Assembly: GCF_007828725.1 (NCBI RefSeq)
Contig: NZ_VIUW01000002.1
Coordinates: 186,001 to 250,000 of the forward strand
Reading direction: 5' to 3'
Origin: Marihabitans asiaticum
GTDB lineage: Bacteria; Actinomycetota; Actinomycetes; Actinomycetales; Dermatophilaceae
DNA length: 64,000 bases
In this document: piece after piece, positions 9,205-21,261 of the stretch
Layout of the letters: every line of letters starts with the position of its first letter
Position numbering within the stretch: the first letter of the stretch is position 1
Notes under the pieces: generated by a model
Databases searched by the model: none
What the model was told of the DNA's origin: nothing
The model's input: the letters and a program-made list of their open reading frames with translations, nothing else
Position numbers and translations under genes: made by a program

Positions 9205-9390
9205 GACGCTGCGGCGAGCCTGCTCGACCGTGGCAGCGCGGGTCCGATCCCGCTCGGCCTGCTCAGCGAGCCGGATCCGGCGCAGCCGGGCGAGCATGCT
9301 GCGCAGGATGATCCAGAGCATGATCGCCATGAAGAAGAAGGCGACGAAGGCCCAGAAGCCGGGCCCGGTCTCCGAGCTGGGGCCGGTCAT
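9088..9390 (-). CDS. Small single-span membrane protein downstream of mca
   Basis: A 100-residue protein beginning [19 protein letters not shown]. One transmembrane helix (about residues 11-30) is followed by a basic segment ([11 protein letters not shown]) and a long charged tail. The start ATG at 9390 overlaps the mca stop as ATGA, so it is co-translated with mca. M. tuberculosis also has a small conserved gene next to mca (Rv1083), so this is probably its counterpart. The last 39 codons lie antisense to the end of the hemolysin III gene. Function unknown. Confidence 0.7.
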   Translation of the reverse strand: MTGPSSETGPGFWAFVAFFFMAIMLWIILRSMLARLRRIRLAEQAERDRTRAATVEQARRSVSAPLRDRPEERQRRRDEVGREGEDGEGVEDLVEPEPPR

Positions 9391-10328
9391 CGCCACTCCC
9401 CCAGGGTCGACTCGATCCGGTCGTCCCTGAGCAGCTCGGGACTGCTCGTGGCGAGCTCGTCGGCGGTGGCCGGGTCGATGCCGGCGAAGAGGTCGTCCTC
9501 GTCGTCGGTCGTGGGGACGTAGGACATCGCCAGCTCGTACTCCTCGGTCGGCCACACCTCGGCCTGCACCTGGTTGGGCACCGCGAAGAAGTGCCCGTTC
9601 GGGTCGACCTGGGTGGCGTGCGCCTTCAGCGCGGCGTCCCGCTTGTCGAAGTGCTCGGCGCAGCTGACCCGGGTGGTGATGCGTCGGTCCGGGGTGTCCT
9701 TGCGTCGCTCCAACCACTGGGCGAAGGGAGAGTCCAGCCCCCGGTCGGTCAGCGCCCGGTGCATCGTCTCGAGCCGCTCCCGGTGGAAGCCGGCGTTGTA
9801 GTAGAGCTTGAGCGGTTGCCACGGCTCGCCTGCGTGCGGGTAGCGCTCCGGGTCGCCGGCGGCCACGAAGGCGGCGACCGAGACCCGGTTGGTCATGATG
9901 TGGTCCGGATGGGGGTAGCCGCCGTTCTCGTCGTACGTGGTCACCACGTGCGGGCGGAAGCGGCGGATCTCCCGGACGAGCGCCTCGGCGGCGATGTCGA
10001 CGTCCTCGAGCGCGAAGCAGCCCGGCGGCAGCGGGGGGCGCGGGTCACCCTCGGGCAGGCCGGAGTCGACGAAACCGAGCCACGTGTGCTCGACGCCGAG
10101 GATCGCCTGCGCCGCGGCCATCTCGTCGCGGCGGACCTGGGCGAGATCACGCAGGATGTGCGGGTCGTCCTTGAGCGCGGGGTTGAGCACGTCGCCGCGC
10201 TCCCCGCCGGTGCACGAGACGACGAGGACCTCGTGGCCGTCGGCGACGTACTTCGCGGTCGTGGCCGCGCCCTTGCTCGACTCGTCGTCGGGGTGAGCGT
10301 GCACGGCCATCAGACGAAGGGGTTCCAC
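9387..10328 (-). CDS. mca: Mycothiol S-conjugate amidase
   Basis: Zinc hydrolase that cleaves mycothiol S-conjugates of toxins and antibiotics to mercapturic acids and GlcN-Ins, hence detoxification in actinomycetes. HPDDE at residues 12-16 supplies metal ligands, with [26 protein letters not shown] and [13 protein letters not shown] further along, as in Mca and its paralogue MshB. The Mca-type length (about 313 aa) and the greA/DUF4307 context favour Mca. A GTG at 10334 directly abuts GAGGAA, while the GTG at 10328 is correctly spaced from it and is chosen. Divergent from the DUF4307 gene. Confidence 0.94.
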   Translation of the reverse strand: MEPLRLMAVHAHPDDESSKGAATTAKYVADGHEVLVVSCTGGERGDVLNPALKDDPHILRDLAQVRRDEMAAAQAILGVEHTWLGFVDSGLPEGDPRPPLPPGCFALEDVDIAAEALVREIRRFRPHVVTTYDENGGYPHPDHIMTNRVSVAAFVAAGDPERYPHAGEPWQPLKLYYNAGFHRERLETMHRALTDRGLDSPFAQWLERRKDTPDRRITTRVSCAEHFDKRDAALKAHATQVDPNGHFFAVPNQVQAEVWPTEEYELAMSYVPTTDDEDDLFAGIDPATADELATSSPELLRDDRIESTLGEWR

Positions 10329-10388
10329 AGGCACTTCCTCGGGTGTAGGACGATGGACTCTGATTGTCTCACCCAGGAAGGACAGCCC

Positions 10389-10772
10389 ATGAGCACCGCC
10401 GTCGAGGGGCAGGACGGCACCACGCCGCGCGACACGCGCTCGCGCTGGTGGGTCGTCGGGGGCGTGCTAGTGCTCGCCGCGGTCGCGATGACGGTGTGGT
10501 TCGGCATCTCCATGACCCGCGGCGCGGTCTCCTCGACCGACATCGGCTTCGAGCTCGAGGAGCGGCAGGTGACGATGGTCTTCGACGTCGATCGCCCGGT
10601 CGGCAGCGTGATCACCTGCCATGTCAAGGCGCTGGACGGCCAGTACGCCACCGTCGGCTCGCGTGACGTCGAGATCCCCGCGAGCGAGCAGCGCTCGGAC
10701 CGGCAGCGGGTGACGGTCCGGACCACGACGCAGGCCGTGACGGCCACGGTGGAACGCTGCCGCGAGCAGTAA
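10389..10772 (+). CDS. DUF4307 membrane-anchored protein
   Basis: 127 aa. ATG at 10389 is preceded by AGGAAGGA. The short polar N-terminus is followed by one transmembrane helix ([20 protein letters not shown], residues about 20-39). An extracytoplasmic beta-rich domain has two cysteines (CHVKALDG near 81 and the C-terminal CREQ). This is the DUF4307 family found between greA and mca in actinomycetes; function unknown. TAA stop at 10770-10772, then a large palindrome. Confidence 0.85.
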   Translation: MSTAVEGQDGTTPRDTRSRWWVVGGVLVLAAVAMTVWFGISMTRGAVSSTDIGFELEERQVTMVFDVDRPVGSVITCHVKALDGQYATVGSRDVEIPASEQRSDRQRVTVRTTTQAVTATVERCREQ

Positions 10773-10785
10773 CCCCGGACTCGCC

Positions 10786-10835
10786 CGCTACCACGCAGTA
10801 GTGGCTGTGATCACGACCAGTACTGCGTGGTAGCG
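10786..10835. repeat. 50-bp near-perfect palindrome between DUF4307 gene and greA
   Basis: The outer arms CGCTACCACGCAGTA and TACTGCGTGGTAGCG (15 bp each) are perfect complements. Inside, TGG/CCA also pair, and the centre is the palindrome GTGATCAC, so 44 of 50 positions obey dyad symmetry. It lies 13 bases after the DUF4307 stop and is not followed by a T tract. It may act as a transcription terminator or as a large protein-binding site; the symmetric centre fits the second somewhat better. Confidence 0.8.
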
Positions 10836-11064
10836 CGCGCCATAGGTGGGTAGAGCGGGCGAAGGGGGAGGCGCGGCCGGAGCAGCCGAGGCTGGGCAGC
10901 CGCGCATCTTTCGCGTTATGGTGGGTGAATACCGAGCGCGTTGGTCTGGGCCACTTGGTCCGGGCCTTCTTCATTTGGCCGGGCCGAGCGATGCCCCAGG
11001 ACGACCGACGCGAGGACCGACAAGACGCGGCAGGATCAACCCCAGCCGCACGTGAGGAGCACCG

Positions 11065-11556
11065 ATGAGCGAGACCGCCACGCAGACCTCGTACCTGACC
11101 CAGGAGGCGTACGACCGCCTCACCGCCGAGCTGAAGCAGCTCTCCGGTCCGGGCAGGGTCGAGATCGCCAAGCGCATCGAGGCTGCCCGCGAAGAGGGAG
11201 ACCTCAAGGAGAACGGTGGTTACCACGCGGCCAAGGAGGAGCAGGGCAAGATGGAGGCCCGGATCCGCCAGCTCACCCAGATCCTCGACACGGCATCGGT
11301 CGGCGACGCGCCGCCGGACGACGGCGTCGTCGAGCCCGGCATGGTCGTCACCGTGAAGATGTTCGGCGAGGAGGAGACCTTCCTCCTCGGAAGCCGTGAG
11401 ATCGCCGGAGACTCCGACCTCGACGTGTACTCCGAGCAGTCCCCCCTCGGCGGCGCCATCAACGGCAAGAAGGCCGGCGACACCGCCACCTACGGGGCTC
11501 CGAACGGTAAGGACATCACGGTCGAGATCGTCTCGGCGAAGCCGTACTCCGGCTGA
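11065..11556 (+). CDS. greA: Transcription elongation factor GreA
   Basis: Rescues backtracked RNA polymerase by stimulating transcript cleavage through the secondary channel. The N-terminal coiled coil (about 1-80) carries the acidic tip EEGDLKENGGYHAAKEEQ, with Asp46 and Glu49 at the catalytic turn. The C-terminal FKBP-like domain includes SPLGGAINGKKAGD. 163 aa is normal. ATG at 11065 has GAGGAG at good distance. A leader of about 230 bases separates it from the palindrome; I see no gene in it. Confidence 0.95.
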   Translation: MSETATQTSYLTQEAYDRLTAELKQLSGPGRVEIAKRIEAAREEGDLKENGGYHAAKEEQGKMEARIRQLTQILDTASVGDAPPDDGVVEPGMVVTVKMFGEEETFLLGSREIAGDSDLDVYSEQSPLGGAINGKKAGDTATYGAPNGKDITVEIVSAKPYSG

Positions 11557-11563
11557 GGTGCGA

Positions 11564-11580
11564 GAGCCCCCCAGGGGCTC
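11564..11580 (+). terminator. Hairpin after greA
   Basis: GAGCCCC (11564-11570), loop CCA, GGGGCTC (11574-11580): a perfect 7-bp GC stem eight bases after the greA stop. No U tract follows, as is common for actinobacterial terminators. Confidence 0.55.
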
Positions 11581-11637
11581 GAGCCTGCCAGCCCGCGCCG
11601 GGGGAATCCTCGGGGGCCCCACGGGGTTGACCCGAGC

Positions 11638-12354
11638 ATGTTCGGATTCCGACCGATGCCCTCGATGCCCGACGCCGACTCGGCCCTCCCAGGCCGGGCT
11701 GAATCCCCCTTCGCCCTGCCTGAGCGCCACCGCGTCCTCGGTACTCCGCTGGACGGCCCGTGGCCCGACGGCACCGAGGTGATCTACGTGGCGATGGGCT
11801 GCTTCTGGGGCGCCGAGCGGATCATGTGGCAGCTGCCTGGCGTGGTGAGCACGGCGGCGGGCTACATGGGTGGGTTTACCCCGCACCCGACGTACGAGGA
11901 GACCTGCACCGGCCAGACCGGGCACACCGAGGCGGTGCTCGTCGCCTACGACCCGGCGCAGACCGGGCCGGAGCAGATCCTCAAGGCGTTCTGGGAGAAC
12001 CACGACCCGACGACCCCGAACCGGCAAGGCAACGACGTCGGCACGCAGTACCGCTCGGCCGTCTACTGGACCACTCCGGAGCAGGAGCGGGCCGTCGAGG
12101 CGACCACCGCCGCCTTCCAGGACGAGCTGACCCGGCACGGGCACGGCACGATCACGACCGAGCTCAAGCCGGCGGCGTCGGTGGGCGGCTTCTACTACGC
12201 CGAGCCGTACCACCAGCAGTACCTCGACGCGAACCCCGGCGGCTACTGCAACCACGGGCCCAACGGCCTCACCTGCCAGGTCGGCCTGGTGCGTCAGGAC
12301 GAGGTGCCGGCTCAGACCGACGTCGAGCCCCCGACTGACCTGTATCACCGGTGA
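11638..12354 (+). CDS. msrA: Peptide methionine (S)-S-oxide reductase MsrA
   Basis: Reduces methionine-S-sulfoxide in proteins. The catalytic Cys55 lies in [44 protein letters not shown] and YHQQYL are family motifs, and recycling cysteines lie in the C-terminal [12 protein letters not shown] segment. The 238-residue length includes an N-terminal extension of about 40 residues, as in other actinobacterial MsrA. The ATG at 11638 lacks a clear ribosome site. Its last codons overlap the operator of the following toxin-antitoxin pair. Confidence 0.94.
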   Translation: MFGFRPMPSMPDADSALPGRAESPFALPERHRVLGTPLDGPWPDGTEVIYVAMGCFWGAERIMWQLPGVVSTAAGYMGGFTPHPTYEETCTGQTGHTEAVLVAYDPAQTGPEQILKAFWENHDPTTPNRQGNDVGTQYRSAVYWTTPEQERAVEATTAAFQDELTRHGHGTITTELKPAASVGGFYYAEPYHQQYLDANPGGYCNHGPNGLTCQVGLVRQDEVPAQTDVEPPTDLYHR

Positions 12355-12358
12355 TACA
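12341..12358. promoter_or_regulatory. Palindromic operator/promoter of the PIN toxin-antitoxin operon
   Basis: A perfect 18-bp palindrome with half-site TGTATCACC. It overlaps the msrA stop and a -10-like TACACT (12355-12360) eight bases before the antitoxin ATG. Antitoxins of this class usually bind palindromes at their own promoters, so autoregulation and a leaderless mRNA are inferred. Confidence 0.7.
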
Positions 12359-12368
12359 CTCCTAGGCC

Positions 12369-12605
12369 ATGAGCGAGGTGCCGGTGCGCGACCTGCGCAA
12401 CCGCAGCGCGGCCGTGCTGCAGCGCGTGGCGCGGGGGGAGACGCTGACCGTGACCCGTGATGGAGAGCCGGTCGCCTCCATCACCCCCCTCCGCAGACCA
12501 CCTGCCCGGGTCGAGGAGCTCGTGGAGCGGCGCGGCTCCCTGCCGCAAGTAGACCCGGTCCGACTGCGCGCCGACCTCGACGACGTTCTCGACTCGACGC
12601 TGTGA
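12369..12605 (+). CDS. Phd/YefM-family antitoxin
   Basis: 78 aa, with an N-terminal DNA-binding fold: VPVRDLRNRSAAVLQRV, then GETLTVTRDGEPVASITPL, the Phd/YefM signature. The C-terminal tail (about 45-78) would wrap the toxin. The stop overlaps the toxin GTG as GTGA. The palindrome at 12341-12358 is its likely operator. Confidence 0.9.
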   Translation: MSEVPVRDLRNRSAAVLQRVARGETLTVTRDGEPVASITPLRRPPARVEELVERRGSLPQVDPVRLRADLDDVLDSTL

Positions 12606-13027
12606 CCGCACATCCGACTCAGACCGGTCTGCTCGACACCTCTACCCTCATCCAGCTGACCCGCCTCGACGCCGCCACCCTTCCCAGCCATCCATCGATC
12701 TGCACCATCACCCTGGCCGAGCTGTCGGTCGGACCGCTCGTCGCGGGGGACGAGCCGACCCGCGCCGCCCGGCAGGCTCACCTCCAGCAGGCCGAAGCAG
12801 ACTTCGACCCCATCCCGTTCGACGCCGCCGCCGCTCGAGCGTTCGGCCACATGGCGGCCTCGCTACGGGGCTCGGGTCGCAAGCCCGCTGCCCGTGCCTA
12901 CGACGCCCTCATCGCGGCCGTCGCGCTCGCCCACGACCTCCCCCTCTACACCGCGAATCCCAAGGACTTCACGGGCATCGACCGGCTGCAGGTGCGGCCG
13001 GTCCTCCCCGCAGACAGCCAGCGCTGA
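12602..13027 (+). CDS. vapC: PIN-domain toxin (VapC family RNase)
   Basis: 141-residue PIN nuclease, the toxin of the pair. Acidic residues expected to hold Mg2+ are present: Asp12 in LLDTSTLI, Glu40 in TLAELSVG, Asp101 in ARAYDALIA and Asp122 in YTANPKDF. VapC toxins cleave tRNA or rRNA; the target here is unknown. Translation is coupled to the antitoxin by a four-base overlap. All catalytic positions are intact, so the toxin is probably active. Confidence 0.91.
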   Translation: MTAHPTQTGLLDTSTLIQLTRLDAATLPSHPSICTITLAELSVGPLVAGDEPTRAARQAHLQQAEADFDPIPFDAAAARAFGHMAASLRGSGRKPAARAYDALIAAVALAHDLPLYTANPKDFTGIDRLQVRPVLPADSQR

Positions 13028-13114
13028 GCCGCTAGCCGACGCTTTCCCACGTCAGGGCCGCCGGTTCAGGTCTACGTCGGGAGTGCGACACCCATCGGAC
13101 CCCAGGAGCGCGGC

Positions 13115-13476
13115 ATGCCGCACGGCGACATCACCCACATCGACATCCCCGTGAGCGACCTCGAGGCCGCCAAGAGCTTCTACTCCGGCCTCTTCGGCTG
13201 GCAGATCTCCGCCCCGCCCGGCTTCGAGGACTACCCGATGTGGCAGGCACCGAACCAGGTCAGCGGTGGCGGCCTGGCGCCGCGCAGTGAGGGATTCACC
13301 CAGCCCCGCAGCTACGTCGAGGTCGACTCGATCGAGGAGATCCTGGCGAAGGTCACCGAGTCCGGCGGCTCGGTGATCATGGAGAAGTCACCGATCACCG
13401 ACACGAGCTGGTGGGCGATCTTCGCCGACCCCGACGGCAACCACGTCGGTCTCTACGAGGGCACCACCGAGGTCGG

Positions 13477-13480
<4 letters not shown>
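13115..13480 (+). CDS. VOC-family (glyoxalase/bleomycin-resistance fold) protein
   Basis: 121 aa. THIDIPVSDLEAAKSFYSGLFGW and ADPDGNHVGLYEG are the N- and C-terminal VOC motifs, with His8 and the late Glu as possible metal ligands. Start ATG 13115 has AGGAG upstream. Its stop codon TAG shares the tetranucleotide CTAG with the stop of the convergent DUF1992 gene. Substrate unknown. Confidence 0.85.
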
Positions 13481-17123
<3,643 letters not shown>

Positions 17124-17124
17124 T

Positions 17125-17159
17125 CACCTTCACCCGAGGTTGGTCGTCGGGTAAAGGTG
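17125..17159. terminator. Bidirectional hairpin between convergent genes
   Basis: CACCTTCACCCGA (17125-17137) and TCGGGTAAAGGTG (17147-17159) pair at 12 of 13 positions around a 9-base loop. It lies between the convergent esterase and the small gene ending at 17171, fitting a shared terminator. Confidence 0.65.
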
Positions 17160-17170
17160 CAAGAACCCCC

Positions 17171-17458
17171 TCAACCCGATAATTGGGACCAGGAGAGGCG
17201 AAGGGAGGTGAGCCGGTTGGCGAGGTCCGGCACCCTCCCTTCGCCTGGGTCGTCGTAGATCTCGAAGACGATCGCCCGCAGCTGGTCGATGACGACCGCG
17301 GGGCCGAGGTCGGGAACCGGCTCGCCGACGAGGTCGGCCAGCAGGGCGTGGACCCCCGGACACGCAGCGACCGCGCGATCCAGCGGCAGCTGCTGCCACC
17401 GCCGGGTCGCGCGGTCGAGCTCGGTCGCCACGTCCTGCGGGACCGGCGAGGGGCGCAC
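17171..17458 (-). CDS. Hypothetical small acidic protein downstream of the Bax inhibitor gene
   Basis: 95 aa from a GTG at 17458, nine bases after the Bax inhibitor stop. There is no clear Shine-Dalgarno sequence, so translation may depend on termination of the upstream gene. The sequence is helical (TELDRATRRWQQLPL, DLGPAVVIDQLRAIVFEIYDD) and codon use looks coding. I do not recognise the family. The gene contains two opposed GCGAAGGGA-type motif variants near 17198 and 17236. Confidence 0.6.
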   Translation of the reverse strand: MRPSPVPQDVATELDRATRRWQQLPLDRAVAACPGVHALLADLVGEPVPDLGPAVVIDQLRAIVFEIYDDPGEGRVPDLANRLTSLRLSWSQLSG

Positions 17459-17466
17459 GTCGAGGG

Positions 17467-18402
17467 TTACTCGCTGCGCAGCCGGGCGAGCAGTCGCAGG
17501 ATCTCGAGGTAGAGCCACACCACGGTGACCATGAGGCCGAAGGCGAGCTGCCAGGAGTACTTCTCCGGCGCACCGGTGCGGATCGCCATGTCGATCGAGT
17601 CGAAGTCGAGCATGAGGTTGACCGCGGCCAGGCCGGTGGCGAAGACCGAGATGCCGATGCCGACGATGCCGGTGCCGCCGAAGCCGAAGGGGCTGCCGTC
17701 GAAGAAGACCATGTAGCCGAGGTTGATCAGCGCGAAGACGAAGTACCCGAGGGTCATCATGCCGACGACGGCCCGGAACTTCTGGGTCACCTTGACCAGG
17801 CCGCTGCGGTAGAGGAAGAGCATCGCGCCGAAGACGCACACGGTCGCCAGCACCGCCTGGACGACGATGCCCTCGAAGATGCTGCCGGTCTGGCCGCCCG
17901 CCGCGCTGTCGAAGATGTTGGAGTACGTCGCGCTGATCGCGCCGACGAACATGCCCTCGAAGACGGTGAAGGCGATGATCAGCGGGACGCTCACCGTCTT
18001 CTTGAACATCAGGAAGAGCATGATGCCGAGGGTCCCGACGAGACCGACGCCCCACAGCACCGGGCCGATGGCCGGCGTGAGCAGCCAGCTCGGCACGGCG
18101 ACGGCGAGAAGCAGCGCGAAGAGCGCTCCCGTCTTCATGAGGACGTCGTCGAGGGTGACGCTGCGACCGCCCCCACCCCCGTCACCGCCGAAGCCGCCGA
18201 CCGGCCCGCCCTGCTGCGGGAAGCCGGGCTGGGGGTGCCCGTAGCCCGGCTGCGGGGCGGTCTGGCCGTAGCCCTGCGCCTGCCCGTAGCCCTGGGTCTG
18301 GGTCTGCTGGAACCCGCCCTGGGGGGTGGACGCGGTGTCACGGAAGCCGACGTAGCCGTTGCGGGCGTCGTCCTCGACACGGCTGAGGATCGGGTTGGTC
18401 AT
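17467..18402 (-). CDS. Bax inhibitor-1/YccA family membrane protein
   Basis: 311 aa. The N-terminal 80 residues are soluble, rich in Gly, Gln, Pro and Tyr with repeated QGYGQ-like units, then a Gly run. Seven hydrophobic segments follow. FEGMFVGAISATYSN, FGAMLFLYRSGLVKVTQKF and ATGLAAVNLMLDFDSID are typical of the actinobacterial branch, with the C-terminal aspartates that form the pH sensor in the BI-1 fold. ATG 18402 has AGAGG upstream. Probably a calcium or proton leak or stress protein; no bacterial role is firm. Confidence 0.9.
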   Translation of the reverse strand: MTNPILSRVEDDARNGYVGFRDTASTPQGGFQQTQTQGYGQAQGYGQTAPQPGYGHPQPGFPQQGGPVGGFGGDGGGGGRSVTLDDVLMKTGALFALLLAVAVPSWLLTPAIGPVLWGVGLVGTLGIMLFLMFKKTVSVPLIIAFTVFEGMFVGAISATYSNIFDSAAGGQTGSIFEGIVVQAVLATVCVFGAMLFLYRSGLVKVTQKFRAVVGMMTLGYFVFALINLGYMVFFDGSPFGFGGTGIVGIGISVFATGLAAVNLMLDFDSIDMAIRTGAPEKYSWQLAFGLMVTVVWLYLEILRLLARLRSE

Positions 18403-18503
18403 CTCGGGCCTCTTTCTTGGGGTCCGGGGTAGGTCGAGCCCATTCTAGGGTTCGCACACGTCAACGCCCCGCCATACCGATGTATGCCGGGGGCCGAGGT
18501 CGC

Positions 18504-19682
18504 CTAGATGCCGTCGAGCGCCTGCTCGAGGTCGGCGATGAGGTCGGCGGCGTCCTCGATCCCCACCGAGAGGCGCACGAGGTCGTCGGGCACCTCGAGC
18601 ATCGAGCCGGCGGTCGAGGCATGGGTCATCGCGCCCGGGTGCTCGATGAGCGCCTCGATGCCGCCCAGCGACTCGGCCAGGGTGAAGATCTCGGTGCGGG
18701 CACACAGCCGCTCCGCTGCGGCCCGGCCACCGGCCATCCGGATCGAGATCATCCCGCCGAAGCGGCGCATCTGGCGCGCCGCGACCTCGTGCCCCGGGTG
18801 CTCGGGCAGGCCCGGGTAGATCACGGTGGCCACCTCGGGCCGCCCGGCGAGCAGGTCTACCACGGCCTCGGCGTTGTCGCAGTGCCGCTCCATCCGCACG
18901 CCGAGGGTCTTGATCCCGCGCATCACGAGATAGGCGTCGAAGGGCCCGGGCACGCCGCCGGACCCGTTCTGCAAGAAGGCGACGTCGGCGTCGAGCTCCT
19001 CGTCGTCGGTGACGAGCAGGCCGCCTACGACGTCGCTGTGCCCGCCGAGGTACTTCGTCGCCGAGTGCAGCACGACGTCGGCGCCCAGGCTGAGCGGCTG
19101 CTGCAGGTACGGGCTGGCGAAGGTGTTGTCGACGACCAGCCGCGCCCCTCCCGCGTGGGCGACCTCGGCCACGGCCTCGATGTCACCGATGTTCAGCAGC
19201 GGGTTGGTCGGGGTCTCCAGCCACACCAGCCGGGTCTGCGGCCGCATCGCCGCACGGATCGCCTCGGGGTCGTCCACCGGCGCCGGCGTGTGCTCGATCC
19301 CCCACTGGGAGAACACCTTGTCGATGAGCCGGAAGGTGCCTCCATAGGCATCGTCGGGGATGACGAGGTGGTCCCCGGGGCGAAGGGAGGCCCGCAGCAG
19401 CGCGTCGGTCGCGGCCATGCCGGAGGCGAAGGCGCGGCCGTAGGTCCCCCCTTCGATGGAGGCGGCGTTGCCCTCGAGGGCCTGCCGGGTCGGGTTGCCG
19501 GTCCGGGCGTACTCGAAGCCGCCCCGCAGCCCGCCGACGCCGTCCTGGGCGAAGGTGGAGCTGGCGTAGATCGGCACGTTGACCGCGCCGGTCAGGGGGT
19601 CCGGCTCGTAGCCGGCGTGGATCGCCCTGGTGGAGAAGCCCTGGCTCGCGCGCGCGTCGGCGGCGTTCTTGCGCTCACCCAT
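18504..19682 (-). CDS. metB: Cystathionine gamma-synthase (or gamma-lyase), PLP-dependent
   Basis: 392-residue Cys/Met-metabolism PLP enzyme. FSTRAIHAGYEPDP, VNVPIYASSTFAQ, YARTGNPTRQALE and SATKYLGGHSD (the Lys binds PLP) are diagnostic. It follows cbs with a 3-base gap, a cbs-metB operon. In this arrangement the enzyme may work in synthesis of cystathionine or, with Cbs, in reverse transsulfuration to cysteine. Sequence alone does not separate synthase from lyase. Confidence 0.92.
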   Translation of the reverse strand: MGERKNAADARASQGFSTRAIHAGYEPDPLTGAVNVPIYASSTFAQDGVGGLRGGFEYARTGNPTRQALEGNAASIEGGTYGRAFASGMAATDALLRASLRPGDHLVIPDDAYGGTFRLIDKVFSQWGIEHTPAPVDDPEAIRAAMRPQTRLVWLETPTNPLLNIGDIEAVAEVAHAGGARLVVDNTFASPYLQQPLSLGADVVLHSATKYLGGHSDVVGGLLVTDDEELDADVAFLQNGSGGVPGPFDAYLVMRGIKTLGVRMERHCDNAEAVVDLLAGRPEVATVIYPGLPEHPGHEVAARQMRRFGGMISIRMAGGRAAAERLCARTEIFTLAESLGGIEALIEHPGAMTHASTAGSMLEVPDDLVRLSVGIEDAADLIADLEQALDGI

Positions 19683-19685
19683 GTC

Positions 19686-21086
19686 TCAGCCCTTCGCTCC
19701 GGTGGTCTGGGCACGGTCGAAGACGTGCCCGAGCAGGTCTGCCCGGGTCAGCACGCCGACCGGCTTGCCGCCGTCGACGGCGAGCAGGGCGTCGTGCTCC
19801 TCCAGCGCGCTCACCGCGTCGGCCGACGCCTCCCCGACGCCGATCTGCGGCAGCGGGTCGCTCATGTGCTTGCTCACCGGGTCGGCCAGGGAGGCCTGCC
19901 CCGAGAAGACCTTCGCGAGCAGGTCCCGCTCCGTGACCGCGCCCGCCACCTCGCCGAGCATCACCGGCGGCTCGGCACCGACGACCGGCATCTGGGAGAC
20001 GCCGTACTCGCGCAGGATCTCGATGGCGTCGCGGATGGTCTCGCTCGGGTGGGTGTGCACCAGGGTGGGCATCTCTCCCCCCTTCGCCCGGAGGACATCC
20101 GCGACGGTGGTCGAGTCGCCGTCGCCGGTGGTGAAGCCGTAGGACGCCATCCAGGTGTCGTCGAAGATCTTGCCGAGGTAGCCCCGGCCTCCGTCGGGGA
20201 GGATGACGACGATCTTCGCGTCGGGCTCGCGCTGGGCCACCCGCAGCGCCCCGACGACCGCCATGCCGCAGGAGCCGCCGACGAGCAGGCCCTCCTCGAG
20301 CGCGAGCCGACGCGTCATCGCGAAGGCTTCGGCGTCGCTCACCGCGATCACCTCGTCGGGCACGCTCGGGTCATACGCGCCGGGCCACATGTCCTCACCG
20401 ACGCCCTCGACGAGGTACGGGCGGCCGGTGCCACCGGAGTACACGCTGCCCTCCGGGTCGACTCCGACCACCCTGACCCGACCCTGCGAGACCTCCTTGA
20501 GGTAGCGACCGGTCCCGGTGATCGTCCCGCCGGTACCGACGCCGGCGACGAGGTGAGTGATCTCCCCTTCGCTCTGCTCCCAGATCTCCGGGCCGGTGCT
20601 CTCGTAGTGGCTGGCCGGGCCGTTCTGGTTCTCGTACTGGTTCGGCTTCCAGCCGCCCGGGGTCTGCGCGGCGATGCGGTCCGAGACCGAGTAGTAGCTG
20701 TCCGGGTGGTCCGGCGGGACGGACGTGGGGGTCACGACGACCTCGGCCCCGTAGGCGCGCAGCACGTCGATCTTGTCCTGGCCGACCTTGTCGGGGCAGA
20801 CGAAGACGCAGCGGTAGCCACGCTGCTGGGCCACCAGGGCCAGTCCCACCCCGGTGTTGCCCGACGTCGGCTCGACGATGGTGCCGCCGGGCTGCAGCTC
20901 CCCAGAAGCCTCGGCGGCGTCGATCATCTTCACCGCGATCCGGTCCTTCACCGACCCCCCGGGGTTGAGGTACTCGACCTTGGCGGCGACGAGACCAGCG
21001 CCCTCCGGGACGACTCGGCTGAGCCGCACGAGCGGGGTGTCCCCGATGAGCTCGGTGATGTGGTTGGCCATCTGCATAGCGCCCAT
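19686..21086 (-). CDS. cbs: Cystathionine beta-synthase
   Basis: Condenses serine with homocysteine to cystathionine. The PLP fold covers residues about 6-320, with LNPGGSVKDR (Lys47 binds PLP), EPTSGNTGVGLA and GVGTGGTITGTGRYLKE. Two CBS domains lie at the C-terminus (about 345-460: MPTLVHTHPSETIRDAI and GVLTRADLLGHVF). 466 aa. Three in-frame ATGs lie at 21086, 21077 and 21071; the last (MANHITELIG) matches homologues best, so the first five residues are uncertain. First gene of the cbs-metB operon. Confidence 0.94.
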   Translation of the reverse strand: MGAMQMANHITELIGDTPLVRLSRVVPEGAGLVAAKVEYLNPGGSVKDRIAVKMIDAAEASGELQPGGTIVEPTSGNTGVGLALVAQQRGYRCVFVCPDKVGQDKIDVLRAYGAEVVVTPTSVPPDHPDSYYSVSDRIAAQTPGGWKPNQYENQNGPASHYESTGPEIWEQSEGEITHLVAGVGTGGTITGTGRYLKEVSQGRVRVVGVDPEGSVYSGGTGRPYLVEGVGEDMWPGAYDPSVPDEVIAVSDAEAFAMTRRLALEEGLLVGGSCGMAVVGALRVAQREPDAKIVVILPDGGRGYLGKIFDDTWMASYGFTTGDGDSTTVADVLRAKGGEMPTLVHTHPSETIRDAIEILREYGVSQMPVVGAEPPVMLGEVAGAVTERDLLAKVFSGQASLADPVSKHMSDPLPQIGVGEASADAVSALEEHDALLAVDGGKPVGVLTRADLLGHVFDRAQTTGAKG

Positions 21087-21105
21087 CGTGGCACGACCTC
21101 GGCGG

Positions 21106-21180
21106 TGCCCCCGACGGGAGTCGAACCCGCACCGTTGGCGAGTTTAAGTCGCCGGCCTCTTCCAGTTGGGCTACGGGGGC
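21106..21180 (-). tRNA. tRNA-Leu-like gene, anticodon UAA, with a short (type I) variable loop
   Basis: 75 nt, CCA not encoded. The acceptor GCCCCCG/CGGGGGC is perfect. The D arm has GG at the usual site, and the anticodon stem GGCGA/TCGCC encloses CTTAAAC (anticodon TAA). The T arm is GCGGG-TTCGACT-CCCGT. The variable region is only six bases (AACGGT), whereas canonical tRNA-Leu has a long variable arm. It lies 19 bases upstream of cbs on the same strand. The UAA identity is read directly from the loop; the amino acid charged is uncertain. Confidence 0.85.
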
Positions 21181-21201
21181 CCGACCAGCGTAGGCCTCGA
21201 C

Positions 21202-21231
21202 CCACGAAACCCAGCCGGCTGGGTTTCGTGG
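21202..21231. repeat. 30-bp perfect palindrome, copy 1 (downstream side of the DUF559 gene)
   Basis: Half-site CCACGAAACCCAGCC is followed directly by its exact reverse complement with no loop. It is the first of three related palindromes that bracket the DUF559 gene. A separate 10-bp inverted repeat ACCTGGCTGG/CCAGCCAGGT (21232-21261) lies immediately after it. Confidence 0.85.
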
Positions 21232-21261
21232 ACCTGGCTGGCCTTCGAGACCCAGCCAGGT

